Assembly (NCBI RefSeq): GCF_029953635.1
Contig: NZ_CP124543.1
Coordinates: 2,459,455 to 2,523,454, forward strand
DNA length: 64,000 nucleotides
Source of the DNA: Halotia branconii CENA392
Lineage (GTDB): Bacteria; Cyanobacteriota; Cyanobacteriia; Cyanobacteriales; Nostocaceae
Direction of reading: 5' to 3'
Part shown: piece after piece, positions 43,733 through 52,939 of the stretch
How positions within the stretch are numbered: the first letter of the stretch is position 1
How the letters are laid out: each line of letters starts with the position of its first letter
Notes under the pieces: generated by a model
What the model was told of the DNA's origin: nothing
Seen by the model: only the letters and a program-made list of their open reading frames with translations
The model's database searches: none
Made by a program: the position numbers and the translations under genes

Positions 43733-44506
43733 ATGACCACGCCAATTTTAAAAGTAGAGGGATTAACTGTATATCAAGGCAGTCATTTAGCTGTGCGGGA
43801 TGTTGCTTTTGAATTATTGCCAGGAACAGATACAGCGATAGTTGGCCCCAACGGCGCGGGTAAAAGCACTTTGGTCAAAGCGGTTTTAGATTTGATTCCC
43901 CGCAATGCTGGCCAGATTGAAATATTTGCTCGTCCAATTTCTAGACTAGGAAATTTGCGTCATTTATTGGGTTATATGCCGCAGAATTTCATTTTTGACC
44001 GCAGTTTTCCTATCTCTGTGAGTGAGTTAGTAGGATTGGGATGGACTAGTGAAGCTAAAAGAACAAGTTCGTTTTTCTCAAAGTTACAGAGGCAAAACCA
44101 GGAAAAATCAGTAGCAGTCATAGAAGCTTTACAGCGTACTGACGCTTATCATCTGCGACATCAAACTATTGGTACTCTCAGCGGTGGTCAACTTAAACGG
44201 GTATTATTAGCTTACTGCTTGGTAAGACCGCGAAAACTTTTAATATTAGATGAAGCCTTTGCCGGCGTAGATGTGCAAGGTACAACAGATTTTTATGCAT
44301 TGTTGAATGAACTTAAGCAAGAAGAGGGGTGGACAGTGTTACAGGTTTCCCATGATATTGATATGGTAAGCCGCCATTGCGATCGCGTCCTCTGCCTCAA
44401 CCAAACTGTTGTTTGTACCGGACAGCCGGAAATTGCTCTTTCACCCCAAAACCTTTTAGCAACCTACGGGCCAGGATTCAGCCGCTACCAACATCACCAC
44501 AACTGA
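43733..44506 (+). CDS. znuC: zinc ABC transporter ATP-binding protein ZnuC
   Basis: 257 residues. Walker A GPNGAGKST (about 38-46), signature LSGGQLKRVLLAYCLV, Walker B KLLILDEAFAGVD and the switch His in LQVSHDIDMV are all present, and the length is that of metal-type ABC ATPases. Drives zinc import with ZnuB. Three bases separate its stop from the next ATG, so the two are tightly coupled. Confidence 0.92.
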   Translation: MTTPILKVEGLTVYQGSHLAVRDVAFELLPGTDTAIVGPNGAGKSTLVKAVLDLIPRNAGQIEIFARPISRLGNLRHLLGYMPQNFIFDRSFPISVSELVGLGWTSEAKRTSSFFSKLQRQNQEKSVAVIEALQRTDAYHLRHQTIGTLSGGQLKRVLLAYCLVRPRKLLILDEAFAGVDVQGTTDFYALLNELKQEEGWTVLQVSHDIDMVSRHCDRVLCLNQTVVCTGQPEIALSPQNLLATYGPGFSRYQHHHN

Positions 44507-44509
44507 GTT

Positions 44510-45379
44510 ATGAGTTTTTACGATCCTTGCCAGCTAATTGGATTAGCTGTAACTAATAGTTATGATTTGGTAGAGTTGTTGCAATTCCCTTTTATGCAGC
44601 GAGCGATCGCAGGTGCTGTATTAATGGGAATACTGGGAGGTTTACTTGGTAGTTTTGTGACCTTGCGCCAGCTATCATTTTTCAGCCACGCTGTGGGTCA
44701 TGCAGCATTAGTAGGGGTAGCGTTAGGTGTGCTGTTACAAGTCAATCCTACTGGGATGTTGTTACCTTTTACCTTACTTTTTGGCGTTGTTGTCCTCTAC
44801 TTTATTGATAAAACCGATTTAGCTAGCGATAGCATACTTAGTATCGTGCTTTCAGGTGCATTAGCGATCGGTGTGATTCTCACTAGTCTGATTAAAGGAT
44901 ATCGCGGTAACTTGATGGCAGTACTTTTCGGCGATATTCTGGCGATTGATGCCACAGATTTAATTTTGACGCTACTTGTACTTATTGGTAGCAGCATATT
45001 TTTACTATCAACTCTACGACAGCAAATTTTATTGACCCTAAACTCAGATGTAGCCCAAGTACAAGGGATTCCAGTCCAATTATATCGCTATGGCTTTGTC
45101 GTCTTGCTTTCACTAGCCGTGGCCGTAGCCATTAAAGCTGTCGGTGTTCTACTAGTGAATGCATTTTTGGTAATTCCTGCTTCAACCGCCAAACTGATGA
45201 GTCATCACTTTCGTCATTTTCTGATTATGTCGGTGATAGTTGGTTCTACTAGCAGCATTGCTGGGATTATTGTGTCAGGTCTTTTCAACCTTGCTTCTGG
45301 CCCTAGTATTGTGCTGGTTCAGTTTCTGCTATTTATAGCTGTTTTCATTGGGGTAAAGTTAAAGTTGAAAACAGCATAA
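44510..45379 (+). CDS. znuB: zinc ABC transporter permease ZnuB
   Basis: 289 residues with about eight or nine membrane segments, no soluble domain. FFSHAVGHAALVGVALGVLLQVNP and the VLLVNAFLVIPASTAKLMSH segment are characteristic of the ABC-3 (ZnuB/MntB/TroC) permease family. Forms the membrane channel for zinc in the cytoplasmic membrane. Last gene of the operon; tRNA-Phe lies 75 bp downstream. Confidence 0.92.
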   Translation: MSFYDPCQLIGLAVTNSYDLVELLQFPFMQRAIAGAVLMGILGGLLGSFVTLRQLSFFSHAVGHAALVGVALGVLLQVNPTGMLLPFTLLFGVVVLYFIDKTDLASDSILSIVLSGALAIGVILTSLIKGYRGNLMAVLFGDILAIDATDLILTLLVLIGSSIFLLSTLRQQILLTLNSDVAQVQGIPVQLYRYGFVVLLSLAVAVAIKAVGVLLVNAFLVIPASTAKLMSHHFRHFLIMSVIVGSTSSIAGIIVSGLFNLASGPSIVLVQFLLFIAVFIGVKLKLKTA

Positions 45380-45453
45380 TTTTTTTTGTTTATCTCTTGC
45401 CAAATCATTTTATCTTCGCTAAGATGATTAATCGTGGCTAAGAAAAAGCACCA

Positions 45454-45526
<73 letters not shown>

Positions 45527-45536
45527 TACTCTTCAG

Positions 45537-45566
45537 CCCCTCGAAACTCAAGATTTCGGGGGGTTT
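45537..45566 (+). terminator. terminator after tRNA-Phe
   Basis: CCCCTCGAAA pairs with TTTCGGGG around an 8-nt loop, followed by GTTT. It also precedes the convergent PEP-CTERM gene end. Confidence 0.65.
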
Positions 45567-45604
45567 CGGCTTTATAAGCTTTGATTAATAAAATTCACAA
45601 TCGA

Positions 45605-46411
45605 TTAAATTTGTTGACTATCTGCTTTTTGTCTTTTTAGAGCAGCTGCACCTGTCATAGTAGCAACGAAAATAGCACCTAGCATACTAGGCTCTGGTAC
45701 TTTCTTCTTACTACCTACTTTGATTTGAAAGGCAAGATTAGAACGCTGGGGTGCTGAACCTGCCCAGCTAAAGGAGGTTGTGCCAGTTAACATAAAATTT
45801 GTAGAAATATCACTGACGCGAATATAGTCTACATCACTACTGACAGCTGAACCTGTAGATGAGAGACTGCCAATAGCTTGGCCGTTTAAAACGAGATTAC
45901 TCAAATTTACAGAGTTATTAGTATTGCTACTGCTATTTTTTTGGGCAAAAGTGCGGAAAAAGATGTCTGTTACAGAACCGTTAAATTCCTGAGTTGTTAG
46001 GGCTAATGTTTGGACACTATCAAAAACTTTGTAAGTCACCTTACTTCCTGTATATTCCAGGCTGAAATTCCATAATTTGTTATTTCCCCAAACTAAATCA
46101 CCTTTAGTAACAGGTTGACCACCGTTTACTGCTGCTCTTACATCTTTATTAATTCCTAATTCTCGCTCTCCGTTACCTCCTAAACCATTGTTACCAATTC
46201 GACCTTCGGCTACAAACAACTCTTTAAAATCTTTCTTATCAAGCAACAAGTTAAAGTCTAGATCGTCAAAGTCTGTGTCAGCATCTTGGGATGTTAAAGG
46301 AACAAGTGAAACTGCTTTTGCTGGGTTAGATGCAATCATTAACCCCAAGGTCGCTAATCCTAAAGTAAAAAGTAATTTGTACTGATTAATAGGTTTGTTT
46401 AAGGCTAGCAT
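45605..46411 (-). CDS. PEP-CTERM exported protein
   Basis: 268 residues from ATG 46411, which follows AGGAG by 6 nt; an upstream in-frame ATG at 46429 would place that site inside the gene. N-terminal signal (YKLLFTLGLATLGLMIASNPAKA). The middle is beta-rich and cysteine-free, with an NGGNGERELG-like segment and Asn-rich loops. The C terminus VPEPSMLGAIFVATMTGAAAL then KRQK is a PEP-CTERM tail. Exported and sorted by exosortase; function otherwise unknown. 0.5 kb of AT-rich, gene-free sequence lies upstream. Confidence 0.85.
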   Translation of the reverse strand: MLALNKPINQYKLLFTLGLATLGLMIASNPAKAVSLVPLTSQDADTDFDDLDFNLLLDKKDFKELFVAEGRIGNNGLGGNGERELGINKDVRAAVNGGQPVTKGDLVWGNNKLWNFSLEYTGSKVTYKVFDSVQTLALTTQEFNGSVTDIFFRTFAQKNSSSNTNNSVNLSNLVLNGQAIGSLSSTGSAVSSDVDYIRVSDISTNFMLTGTTSFSWAGSAPQRSNLAFQIKVGSKKKVPEPSMLGAIFVATMTGAAALKRQKADSQQI

Positions 46412-46947
46412 TATATCTCCTATGAACAATTATTTTTCATGATTGAATGAAGTTTTTCAAACTAATATCTTTATAAATCTGAATTAACTCAATTAGCAGA
46501 TCTTATACCAAGTTGCAGTCAAATGTAATATTCCGTCATTGCGACTGTAACAAAGTGGAAGGAAGCAATCTTATCAATTTTGAACTACTACAATAGAACG
46601 CAAACTAGTATCAACTAAAAATTTGATTTAAGACATGAGTTATGTTTTCATAGCTTAGAACACAGTTTGAGCTGCTGTCGATAATAAGACGCATACTTTA
46701 ACTAAAAATTTATATACAATGAATTTTCTGAAAAATTAAATATGAATACGTACAAGCTTAGTAGTAATTAATACTGTTTTAGATGTATAGGCTCTAATTC
46801 TTGATTTAAGATATTTAGAATTATTAAAATGTGTTTTAAAAAGTTAAGAAGGAAAAGGTAAAACTACATTTTTCTTCTTAATTCATTTATTTTTTTGTTC
46901 TGTAAAATTATTCATTATCGATTAACAACCAAAGAGTATGAAAAAAT
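46412..46947. other. intergenic region, no gene recognised
   Basis: AT-rich. Contains the leader of the PEP-CTERM gene. Otherwise I see no open frame of note and no clear hairpin or repeat. Confidence 0.4.
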
Positions 46948-48219
46948 TTATTGAGTAAGCAATGCAGCCTTTTTGGCTACTGGTTGCTCCAAAAATTGGG
47001 TATAAAGTTCACTGAGTTGATTTGCTACGCCATCCCAACTAAAATTAGTTTCCACACGCTTTCTGCCAGCTTTACCTAACTTGTCTCGCCATTCTGGATT
47101 CAATAAAATTCGGTCAATAGCAGATGTAAAGGCAGTTACATCTTGTGGTGGCGCTAATAAACCTGTTTCTTCTGGAACTACAGTAAACCGAAGTCCACCA
47201 ACATCACTTGCTACCACTGGTGTATTACTTGCCATTGCTTCAATCGCTACAAGTCCGAAGGGTTCGTAGTGACTAGGAACAACGCAAACATCAGCAGCAG
47301 CATAGTAAATTGGTAAAATTTCCTGACTGAGGCGACCAGTAAAGATAGTACAGTCGTTCATTCCTAATTTATTAACAATACTTTCAATGCGATCGCGTTC
47401 AATACCGTCGCTGTTACCTGGAGTGCTACCGCCACCTATAATTAGCTGGAGGTTCTTAGAAGTGCGTAACTGAGACTCATTGATTGCACGTACTAAGGTT
47501 TCTATACCTTTACGCGGGTCAAAACGCCCTATATAGAATACAAGCTTGGTTTCTGGAGCAATTTTCAACTTGGATCTTGCTGCTTGTCGCTCAATTGCAC
47601 CAAATCGTTGAATATCAGTACCGCAGGGAATAATATCAATAGTGCCTTGACTGGAGACAAGCGATCGCATGTGTTGCTTTTCTTGAGGACTTGTGGCTAC
47701 AATCCTTTCTGCTGTCTCCAAAACTTCTTTTTCAACTGCTAATCGCTGACTAGCTATTAAGGGAATACTTTCTATCGTGTTGTACTTGACTACTCCTAAA
47801 GAATGATATGTATGAACTTGTTTACTACCCTGAATTTTCTTTAGTTCCATTCCTATCCAGCTAGAATGCCAATAGTTGGTGTGAATTAATGGATATGTAA
47901 TATCGTTTGCTTGCTGAAACTGAAGAAAATTATCCAAAAATTCTGGCAAATAATCAAAAAGCTCATCCCGTGGTACAAACTCTACAGGGCCGGCTATTAG
48001 ACGAATCGTTCGACAATTTTGACTATGTTGAACAACTGGGTTTTGCCCTTTACTGACTTTTCGGGTAAACATATCAACTTGCCATCCTAGCTGCGCTAGT
48101 GCTTCACCCACATGACGCACATAAACGTTTTGTCCTCCAGCTTCTTCTTTCCCAATTTCAATCGCTGGGTCTCCGTGGACAGAAATTAAGGCGATACATT
48201 TTTCAGTGGTAGTATTCAT
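46948..48219 (-). CDS. glycosyltransferase, sucrose-phosphate synthase-like (GT4)
   Basis: 423 residues from ATG 48219 (MNTTTEKCIALISVHGDP). EEAGGQNVYVRHVGEALAQLGWQVDMFTR is the N-terminal acceptor-domain signature shared with sucrose-phosphate and sucrose synthases. VFYIGRFDPRKGIETLV and HYEPFGLVAIEAMASNTPVVASDVGG are the nucleotide-sugar site with the E-x7-E motif. Length matches cyanobacterial SPS proteins that lack a phosphatase domain, making UDP/ADP-glucose plus fructose-6-phosphate to sucrose-6-phosphate the likely reaction; other GT4 activities are possible. Cytoplasmic. Divergent from the gene at 48509. Confidence 0.82.
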   Translation of the reverse strand: MNTTTEKCIALISVHGDPAIEIGKEEAGGQNVYVRHVGEALAQLGWQVDMFTRKVSKGQNPVVQHSQNCRTIRLIAGPVEFVPRDELFDYLPEFLDNFLQFQQANDITYPLIHTNYWHSSWIGMELKKIQGSKQVHTYHSLGVVKYNTIESIPLIASQRLAVEKEVLETAERIVATSPQEKQHMRSLVSSQGTIDIIPCGTDIQRFGAIERQAARSKLKIAPETKLVFYIGRFDPRKGIETLVRAINESQLRTSKNLQLIIGGGSTPGNSDGIERDRIESIVNKLGMNDCTIFTGRLSQEILPIYYAAADVCVVPSHYEPFGLVAIEAMASNTPVVASDVGGLRFTVVPEETGLLAPPQDVTAFTSAIDRILLNPEWRDKLGKAGRKRVETNFSWDGVANQLSELYTQFLEQPVAKKAALLTQ

Positions 48220-48508
48220 AGTATGTGTACTGCTGATGATCACAAGGTATTTGTTGGTTCCAAGCCTGTTAAACACAAACTTGAACCTAAGTAAGTTATT
48301 TAAAAATTTTTGAGTAATCTTTATTTTATTTTAATATGTCAAATTTTTCTTAAATCTACTACCAGGACTATACTTCTATCTTAAGTGTTTATATTTAATT
48401 TATAGATGCACAAATTGTAATCTTTATACCTAATACTTAAAACGGATGAGTTTATAGTTTGCAGAACTAACAAAGTAAAACAAATTAATAGCTATAGGAT
48501 CTCGATAC

Positions 48509-48928
48509 ATGAAAGTTTTCATCTGTTGTGTTGCTTTGCTCTTATTTGACGCTAGTTTATTAGCTCACAGTCCCAGTAATGCTAATGAATCAAATAGCAG
48601 CATCTTTGTTGCAGAAACTGCTAATAATGAAGAATTTATCGCTAGCGGTACAGAACCTTTTTGGAGTCTTACCGTGAGCAAGAAGGCAATTGTCTACTCT
48701 TCACCAAATGTGCAAAAGCAAATCTTCTCTTATGTTGCACCCTTAAAAGCAGAGGCGCGTCCCGCAGACTTGTTGCGAGTTTACCGACTTAGGGGCAAAG
48801 GTAACAATATTTTAATTATCAAAAAAACCGAGATCTGTAGCGACGGTATGTCAGATAAAGAGTATCCCTATTCTGCAATTTTTATCCTGGGCAATCAGGT
48901 TTTAGAAGGTTGTGCCACGAAAAAATAA
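48509..48928 (+). CDS. exported COG3650-like protein
   Basis: 139 residues. Signal peptide up to about residue 25 (FICCVALLLFDASLLAHS). The mature part has FIASGTEPFWSLTVSKKAIVY and the C-terminal CSDGMSDKEYPYSAIFILGN...LEGCA pattern with two Cys, as in a widespread family of small periplasmic proteins sometimes next to META or lysozyme-inhibitor genes. Probably a disulfide-bonded periplasmic protein; function unknown. Start at ATG 48509. Confidence 0.72.
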   Translation: MKVFICCVALLLFDASLLAHSPSNANESNSSIFVAETANNEEFIASGTEPFWSLTVSKKAIVYSSPNVQKQIFSYVAPLKAEARPADLLRVYRLRGKGNNILIIKKTEICSDGMSDKEYPYSAIFILGNQVLEGCATKK

Positions 48929-49458
48929 TGCTCCAAAAGTTTATTGATGCGTTAGAAATGAAAGAAAAAAGCATCAAGCAGCTTTTAGTAAAATATTGCG
49001 GTTTTCTTATGAATGAAATACACCACTCTAGCCCCTAGCCTCTAGTTCCTATACCCTTTTGATTATTGGAGTATATTGTATACAACCGACGAGAAACGCT
49101 ATATGTTTTTTGGATAATGAGTTGTTCAGATTGAGTAGTTATGGTTTACCTTTACGCTAACTATTCTGACTTTAAAAGATATTAGACAAATATGATGGAG
49201 TTAAATTAATGCGATCGCAACTATTGGGAGAAGTTAGTCAGTTTTCTACTTTTATCCCTAGCAAATAGAATACTTTATTAATTGCGTATTTTTTGTATTT
49301 TGCTTAGAGGAAATTAATGCATTGGTCTTTTGATTAATGACTATGGCTAAACGTTTAATCTTAAACTTTAGCCTAGTCTCACCGCGAAACCTGTTTACTA
49401 ACCACATTTCACCTAACAGACGCGATCGCACTTATAATGATGGCTGCATACCATGCAC
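48929..49458. other. intergenic region, no gene recognised
   Basis: Contains a short CTAGCCCCTAGCCTCTAG repeat-like tract (about 49029-49050) and HIP1 sites. No gene or terminator identified with confidence. Confidence 0.4.
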
Positions 49459-49956
49459 TTAGTTTGTGGTTTGCGCGGCTAGCATCTGCTTGAGCTTTTC
49501 GAGTTCAGAAGCCCAACGGGGATCTGGCCGAATAGCATCTGAGTCAGCATTAGTGTTGCTGCTTTCGCGATTACCGCCGCCGCCACGCCGAGACTTCTTA
49601 GCCCCTTTCTCACGACGATTGCTGTCTTTATTGATGTTAGGAGCAGGGTGACTACCACTAGAACTAGCAGCTTTGGGAGCTTGATCCTCGTTATCCTCAC
49701 CTTTTGTCCGAGGCAATGCCTTTTCTAACTTAATGGGAGTTTCTTTAAACAAGTGACCGTTATACTTTTCAATAATTTGGTCAGCTTGCTCGTCATTGTT
49801 GACCGTAAGAAAACCGAAACCACGGCATTTGCCAGTTTTCCGGTCTTTAATTAGTTTCGTAGTTACAGCATCACCTTCTTCGGCAAAAACTGCTTGCAGA
49901 TCTTGACGATCTATTTCTTCTTTTGGCAAATTACCTATATATAGGCGAATGGACAT
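49459..49956 (-). CDS. RNA-binding protein, RRM domain (cyanobacterial Rbp type)
   Basis: 165 residues. One RRM occupies residues 1-~80 with RNP2 LYIGNL (about 5-10) and RNP1 KCRGFGFL (about 43-50). The C-terminal half is polar and disordered, with a Gly/Arg-rich patch (RRGGGGNRE). Cyanobacterial Rbp proteins bind U-rich RNA and several are cold-induced; this one has a longer tail than the common ~100-residue forms. A long 5' region (to 50584) could hold a cold-responsive leader, which is inference. Confidence 0.9.
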   Translation of the reverse strand: MSIRLYIGNLPKEEIDRQDLQAVFAEEGDAVTTKLIKDRKTGKCRGFGFLTVNNDEQADQIIEKYNGHLFKETPIKLEKALPRTKGEDNEDQAPKAASSSGSHPAPNINKDSNRREKGAKKSRRGGGGNRESSNTNADSDAIRPDPRWASELEKLKQMLAAQTTN

Positions 49957-50584
49957 GAACTATACCTCCAGAGTTGAATGAACATGGCAAGGCAAGAAAA
50001 CAATCCCTTGGCTTTGACTTTTAAATAGATGCTATTGACCAAGGCTGCCATAAACCAATTTTTTTACTCCAAACTGTCAACCTATACAATACAGTTTTTC
50101 GTTGGGATCAATCTTGTTTAATACAAAAGCGCACACAACGTTCAGCTAATATCACCTTAATTCTAAGAATTGTAAATCTATTAGCCTATTGTTTGCCATA
50201 GTAAATATTTTTTCAGTGCCCTTGCCCGCAGAATTGAATACCATCCTTTACATTACCACGGTATTTTCTACGTAGCTAGTTCAGGGCATACATTTCTGAT
50301 AATAGTATGATCGCATCTTAGCATAAAGTAAAGTTTTTTTCTCAAAAATGGATATGGGAAACAAAAACCAGCCCTTGGCTGGTTAATTTGTTGCTGTGTT
50401 GGGAAGATAAAAATGGTAGTGTAATAATCAAGCTATTGCATTGATTAATATCACTAATTGGCAATTGTGTAAATAAATGTAACATTTGTGAGGAATATTT
50501 GCAACTTTTGCTTACATTCTGTTCAATTCTGACAATGACTAATGACCATTAGTCTTTTGATTTTTGACTTCCAAGGCAGTGGTA
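49957..50584. other. intergenic region: Rbp leader and terminator of the upstream gene
   Basis: AT-rich interval with a terminator hairpin (50361-50384, minus) ending the gene at 50585, and presumably the promoter and leader of the RRM gene. No further gene seen. Confidence 0.4.
50361..50384 (-). terminator. intrinsic terminator of the TPR/M48-like gene
   Basis: Read on the minus strand: AACCAGCC, loop AAG, GGCTGGTT, then TTTGTTT. A perfect 8-bp stem located 200 bp after the stop codon. Confidence 0.7.
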
Positions 50585-52849
50585 CTAGCCTGTAAGAAAA
50601 ATATATGCACCCCAAGCTTGTGCAGCAACTGCTAAAACAGTAGACCAAATGGGATGAGGACTATGAATTGTTTTACCACTTTGAGTTTGTAATGTTTGAA
50701 TATCAATCCAAGGTGTAGCTCCTCGGCGGAACCAACCAATCACAGTAATCTGGCGACCGATCAAATCTTGAGGATTGACCGATTGCCCCAGCCAGGAAAT
50801 ATGATGTAATTTCACTAAACCTGTGCTGGATTGAAGGATTAAGTCTTGTGCAAGACAGTTACCTGTACCCTGACGACCTAAAAGTTTGCCGACAATATGT
50901 ACCTTAATGCTATCAATGGGGATAGCAGATGGATTGGCTAAGAGGTTGGGCAAAAGGTGATCAGTTTGCACATTGGCAGTTTTGATGTCTGGAAAAAAGG
51001 AGTTCATCCGAATTACCAGACCGATGCTGAAACCTATTAACAAGCAACCTGTTACGAAAGACCAATCTTCATAGATCCACTTTAAATTTAAAAACTTGAG
51101 TGTGAAGGCAGTTTGCCAACTCAGCCAAATCAGACCTGCAAATAAAAAACCTAGAGGAATGCCTAAAAAAGGAGCGATTTGTAATAGGAATGATTGGCGC
51201 GTCACTTTTAAAGACTGTTGACTTAAAGATTGTTGACTAGTCAAATGTAGTTCTGGGTCTATATGCCAGTGGTAGGCTATTTGACAGAGGCGCTGGATAC
51301 GATCGCCGATTAAAGGATGAGTATTATTAATTGCTAGCCACCAGCGATAGGGATTGAGATGATCCCACATCAATAGAGATTCAAAGGTGAGACGACCTGC
51401 GACGCTACCTAAAGAGATACTCTGTTGATAACCGACTGGGGTGAGGAGATTCAAGCTTTCTAACTGCCAACTGGTGTGTTCTGCTTTTTGAATATCATTA
51501 GCAACGCCAATAGCAATTTTGAGTAAAGCGCGAGTTAAAGCATTGGGATTACCAGTAATTTCAGCTGCCAAGCGATCGCTATAATAAAGTCGCAACCGCG
51601 ATAACCACAAAGCAGTACCAGTTAACAAACACCAAAATCCATAACAAATACTAGCCGCGATCGTTACTGGCCAATGCCAAATTCCCTTAGATAATTTGTT
51701 TCCCCACTCTGAGAATTGCTGATATAACCTGTAAGTTGGTAAAGTTACCAGCAATACCAAAGACATGACCACAAAATCCCAGTGAGTAATATGTCCTAGT
51801 TGACCAGCGTAGATTGTCGCAATTTCATCATCTGCTAGTTGTTCTAATAGTCCTTGACTAACTACTATTCGGGCATTGCGGGGTAAATTTCCATAAGTCA
51901 GGGCAAATGGTGCAGCTATGGGCAAAATTAACAGTTTGGGAATCTGCCAATGGCGCTGTTGGCAATAGCGGTGTAGTACCCTTCCTGTTTCCCGGCTGTA
52001 GTTATTTAAGACATCTTTAGATAATTGTCGCTGGCCATAAAAATTGGCCAATTGCCAATCTAATAACCAAGGCGATAGGGCGATCGCTGTGAATAAAACA
52101 ACTAACAAAAATGATGTAGGATTGCGGTATAAAAACTGCAATGGCTCCAGATAGGGCAACTTAACTAAAGTGTAGTTGACCAATCCCATTGCCCCTTTGA
52201 GTATTTCCCGCATCACCCAAAACAGAGCAATAAATGTTCCTGCCGCCAGCAACCGCAAGGGTATTAAACTTGGTTTACGTAGAGGCTGCCATACCTTGGC
52301 ACGTTTTGCTTGTCGCCAATAAACGCCAAACTCTTGAGGTTGGGTATAACCTACAGAATTAAGCAAGCTATTTTTTGGTGTGACAGTTGTTTCTATAAAT
52401 TTATTTTGCACACCATGAGATGGCAAAGTCTGAGAATTACCAGAACTGATGGTTTCTACTTCAGAATTTTGTGGTTTTTGAGGTGATGGTGCTGAGACTT
52501 GGGCATGATCTGAGCGTGAATTATCAAAAGCAACAAATCCTGTTGCGGAATTTTTTGATGCTGTTTTTTGAGTTTTTTTGCTTTTTGTTAAATGTGTGAG
52601 TGCGCGTTCTGCCCACTCTTTAACCTGTGGATTTTTGCTTTGTGTGAGACTTTGACACAGAGCGATCGCCTTGCGGATTTCGCCAATGCGTGCATAAGCC
52701 ATCACTAAACCAACGCGGGCTTGCAAGCTAGCAGTCCCATTACCCTGGCTACTAGCCAAAGGCTCTAGTTGAGCGATCGCTGTTTGGTAATTTCCTTGCT
52801 TAAGGGAAACTAAACCCGCCTCCAAAGATGATTCGGCATGTGAAGGCAT
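50585..52849 (-). CDS. TPR and M48-like membrane protein, predicted pseudopeptidase
   Basis: 754 residues from ATG 52849 (GTG 52888 would add 13). N-terminal TPR-like helices (to ~95), a Ser/Gln-rich linker, several membrane segments, then an M48 (Ste24/HtpX)-like region, and a C-terminal OB-like part. The M48 zinc helix, usually HExxH, here reads AGQLGHI (about residues 348-354), so the first His and the catalytic Glu are missing. The third ligand region, usually SRxxEYxAD, reads SRLRLYYSDRLAAE, without the Glu. The protein should therefore not be a zinc peptidase; a scaffold or regulatory role is more likely. Upstream of it on the same strand is prfC, 51 bp away. Confidence 0.82.
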   Translation of the reverse strand: MPSHAESSLEAGLVSLKQGNYQTAIAQLEPLASSQGNGTASLQARVGLVMAYARIGEIRKAIALCQSLTQSKNPQVKEWAERALTHLTKSKKTQKTASKNSATGFVAFDNSRSDHAQVSAPSPQKPQNSEVETISSGNSQTLPSHGVQNKFIETTVTPKNSLLNSVGYTQPQEFGVYWRQAKRAKVWQPLRKPSLIPLRLLAAGTFIALFWVMREILKGAMGLVNYTLVKLPYLEPLQFLYRNPTSFLLVVLFTAIALSPWLLDWQLANFYGQRQLSKDVLNNYSRETGRVLHRYCQQRHWQIPKLLILPIAAPFALTYGNLPRNARIVVSQGLLEQLADDEIATIYAGQLGHITHWDFVVMSLVLLVTLPTYRLYQQFSEWGNKLSKGIWHWPVTIAASICYGFWCLLTGTALWLSRLRLYYSDRLAAEITGNPNALTRALLKIAIGVANDIQKAEHTSWQLESLNLLTPVGYQQSISLGSVAGRLTFESLLMWDHLNPYRWWLAINNTHPLIGDRIQRLCQIAYHWHIDPELHLTSQQSLSQQSLKVTRQSFLLQIAPFLGIPLGFLFAGLIWLSWQTAFTLKFLNLKWIYEDWSFVTGCLLIGFSIGLVIRMNSFFPDIKTANVQTDHLLPNLLANPSAIPIDSIKVHIVGKLLGRQGTGNCLAQDLILQSSTGLVKLHHISWLGQSVNPQDLIGRQITVIGWFRRGATPWIDIQTLQTQSGKTIHSPHPIWSTVLAVAAQAWGAYIFLTG

Positions 52850-52939
52850 AAAACTTTTGGCACTCCAATCTCTTCTAACTAAATCCACGGTTTGGTAAAA
52901 CGCGAATCTTGGATGCCGTGGACATCGAACTATACCCAG

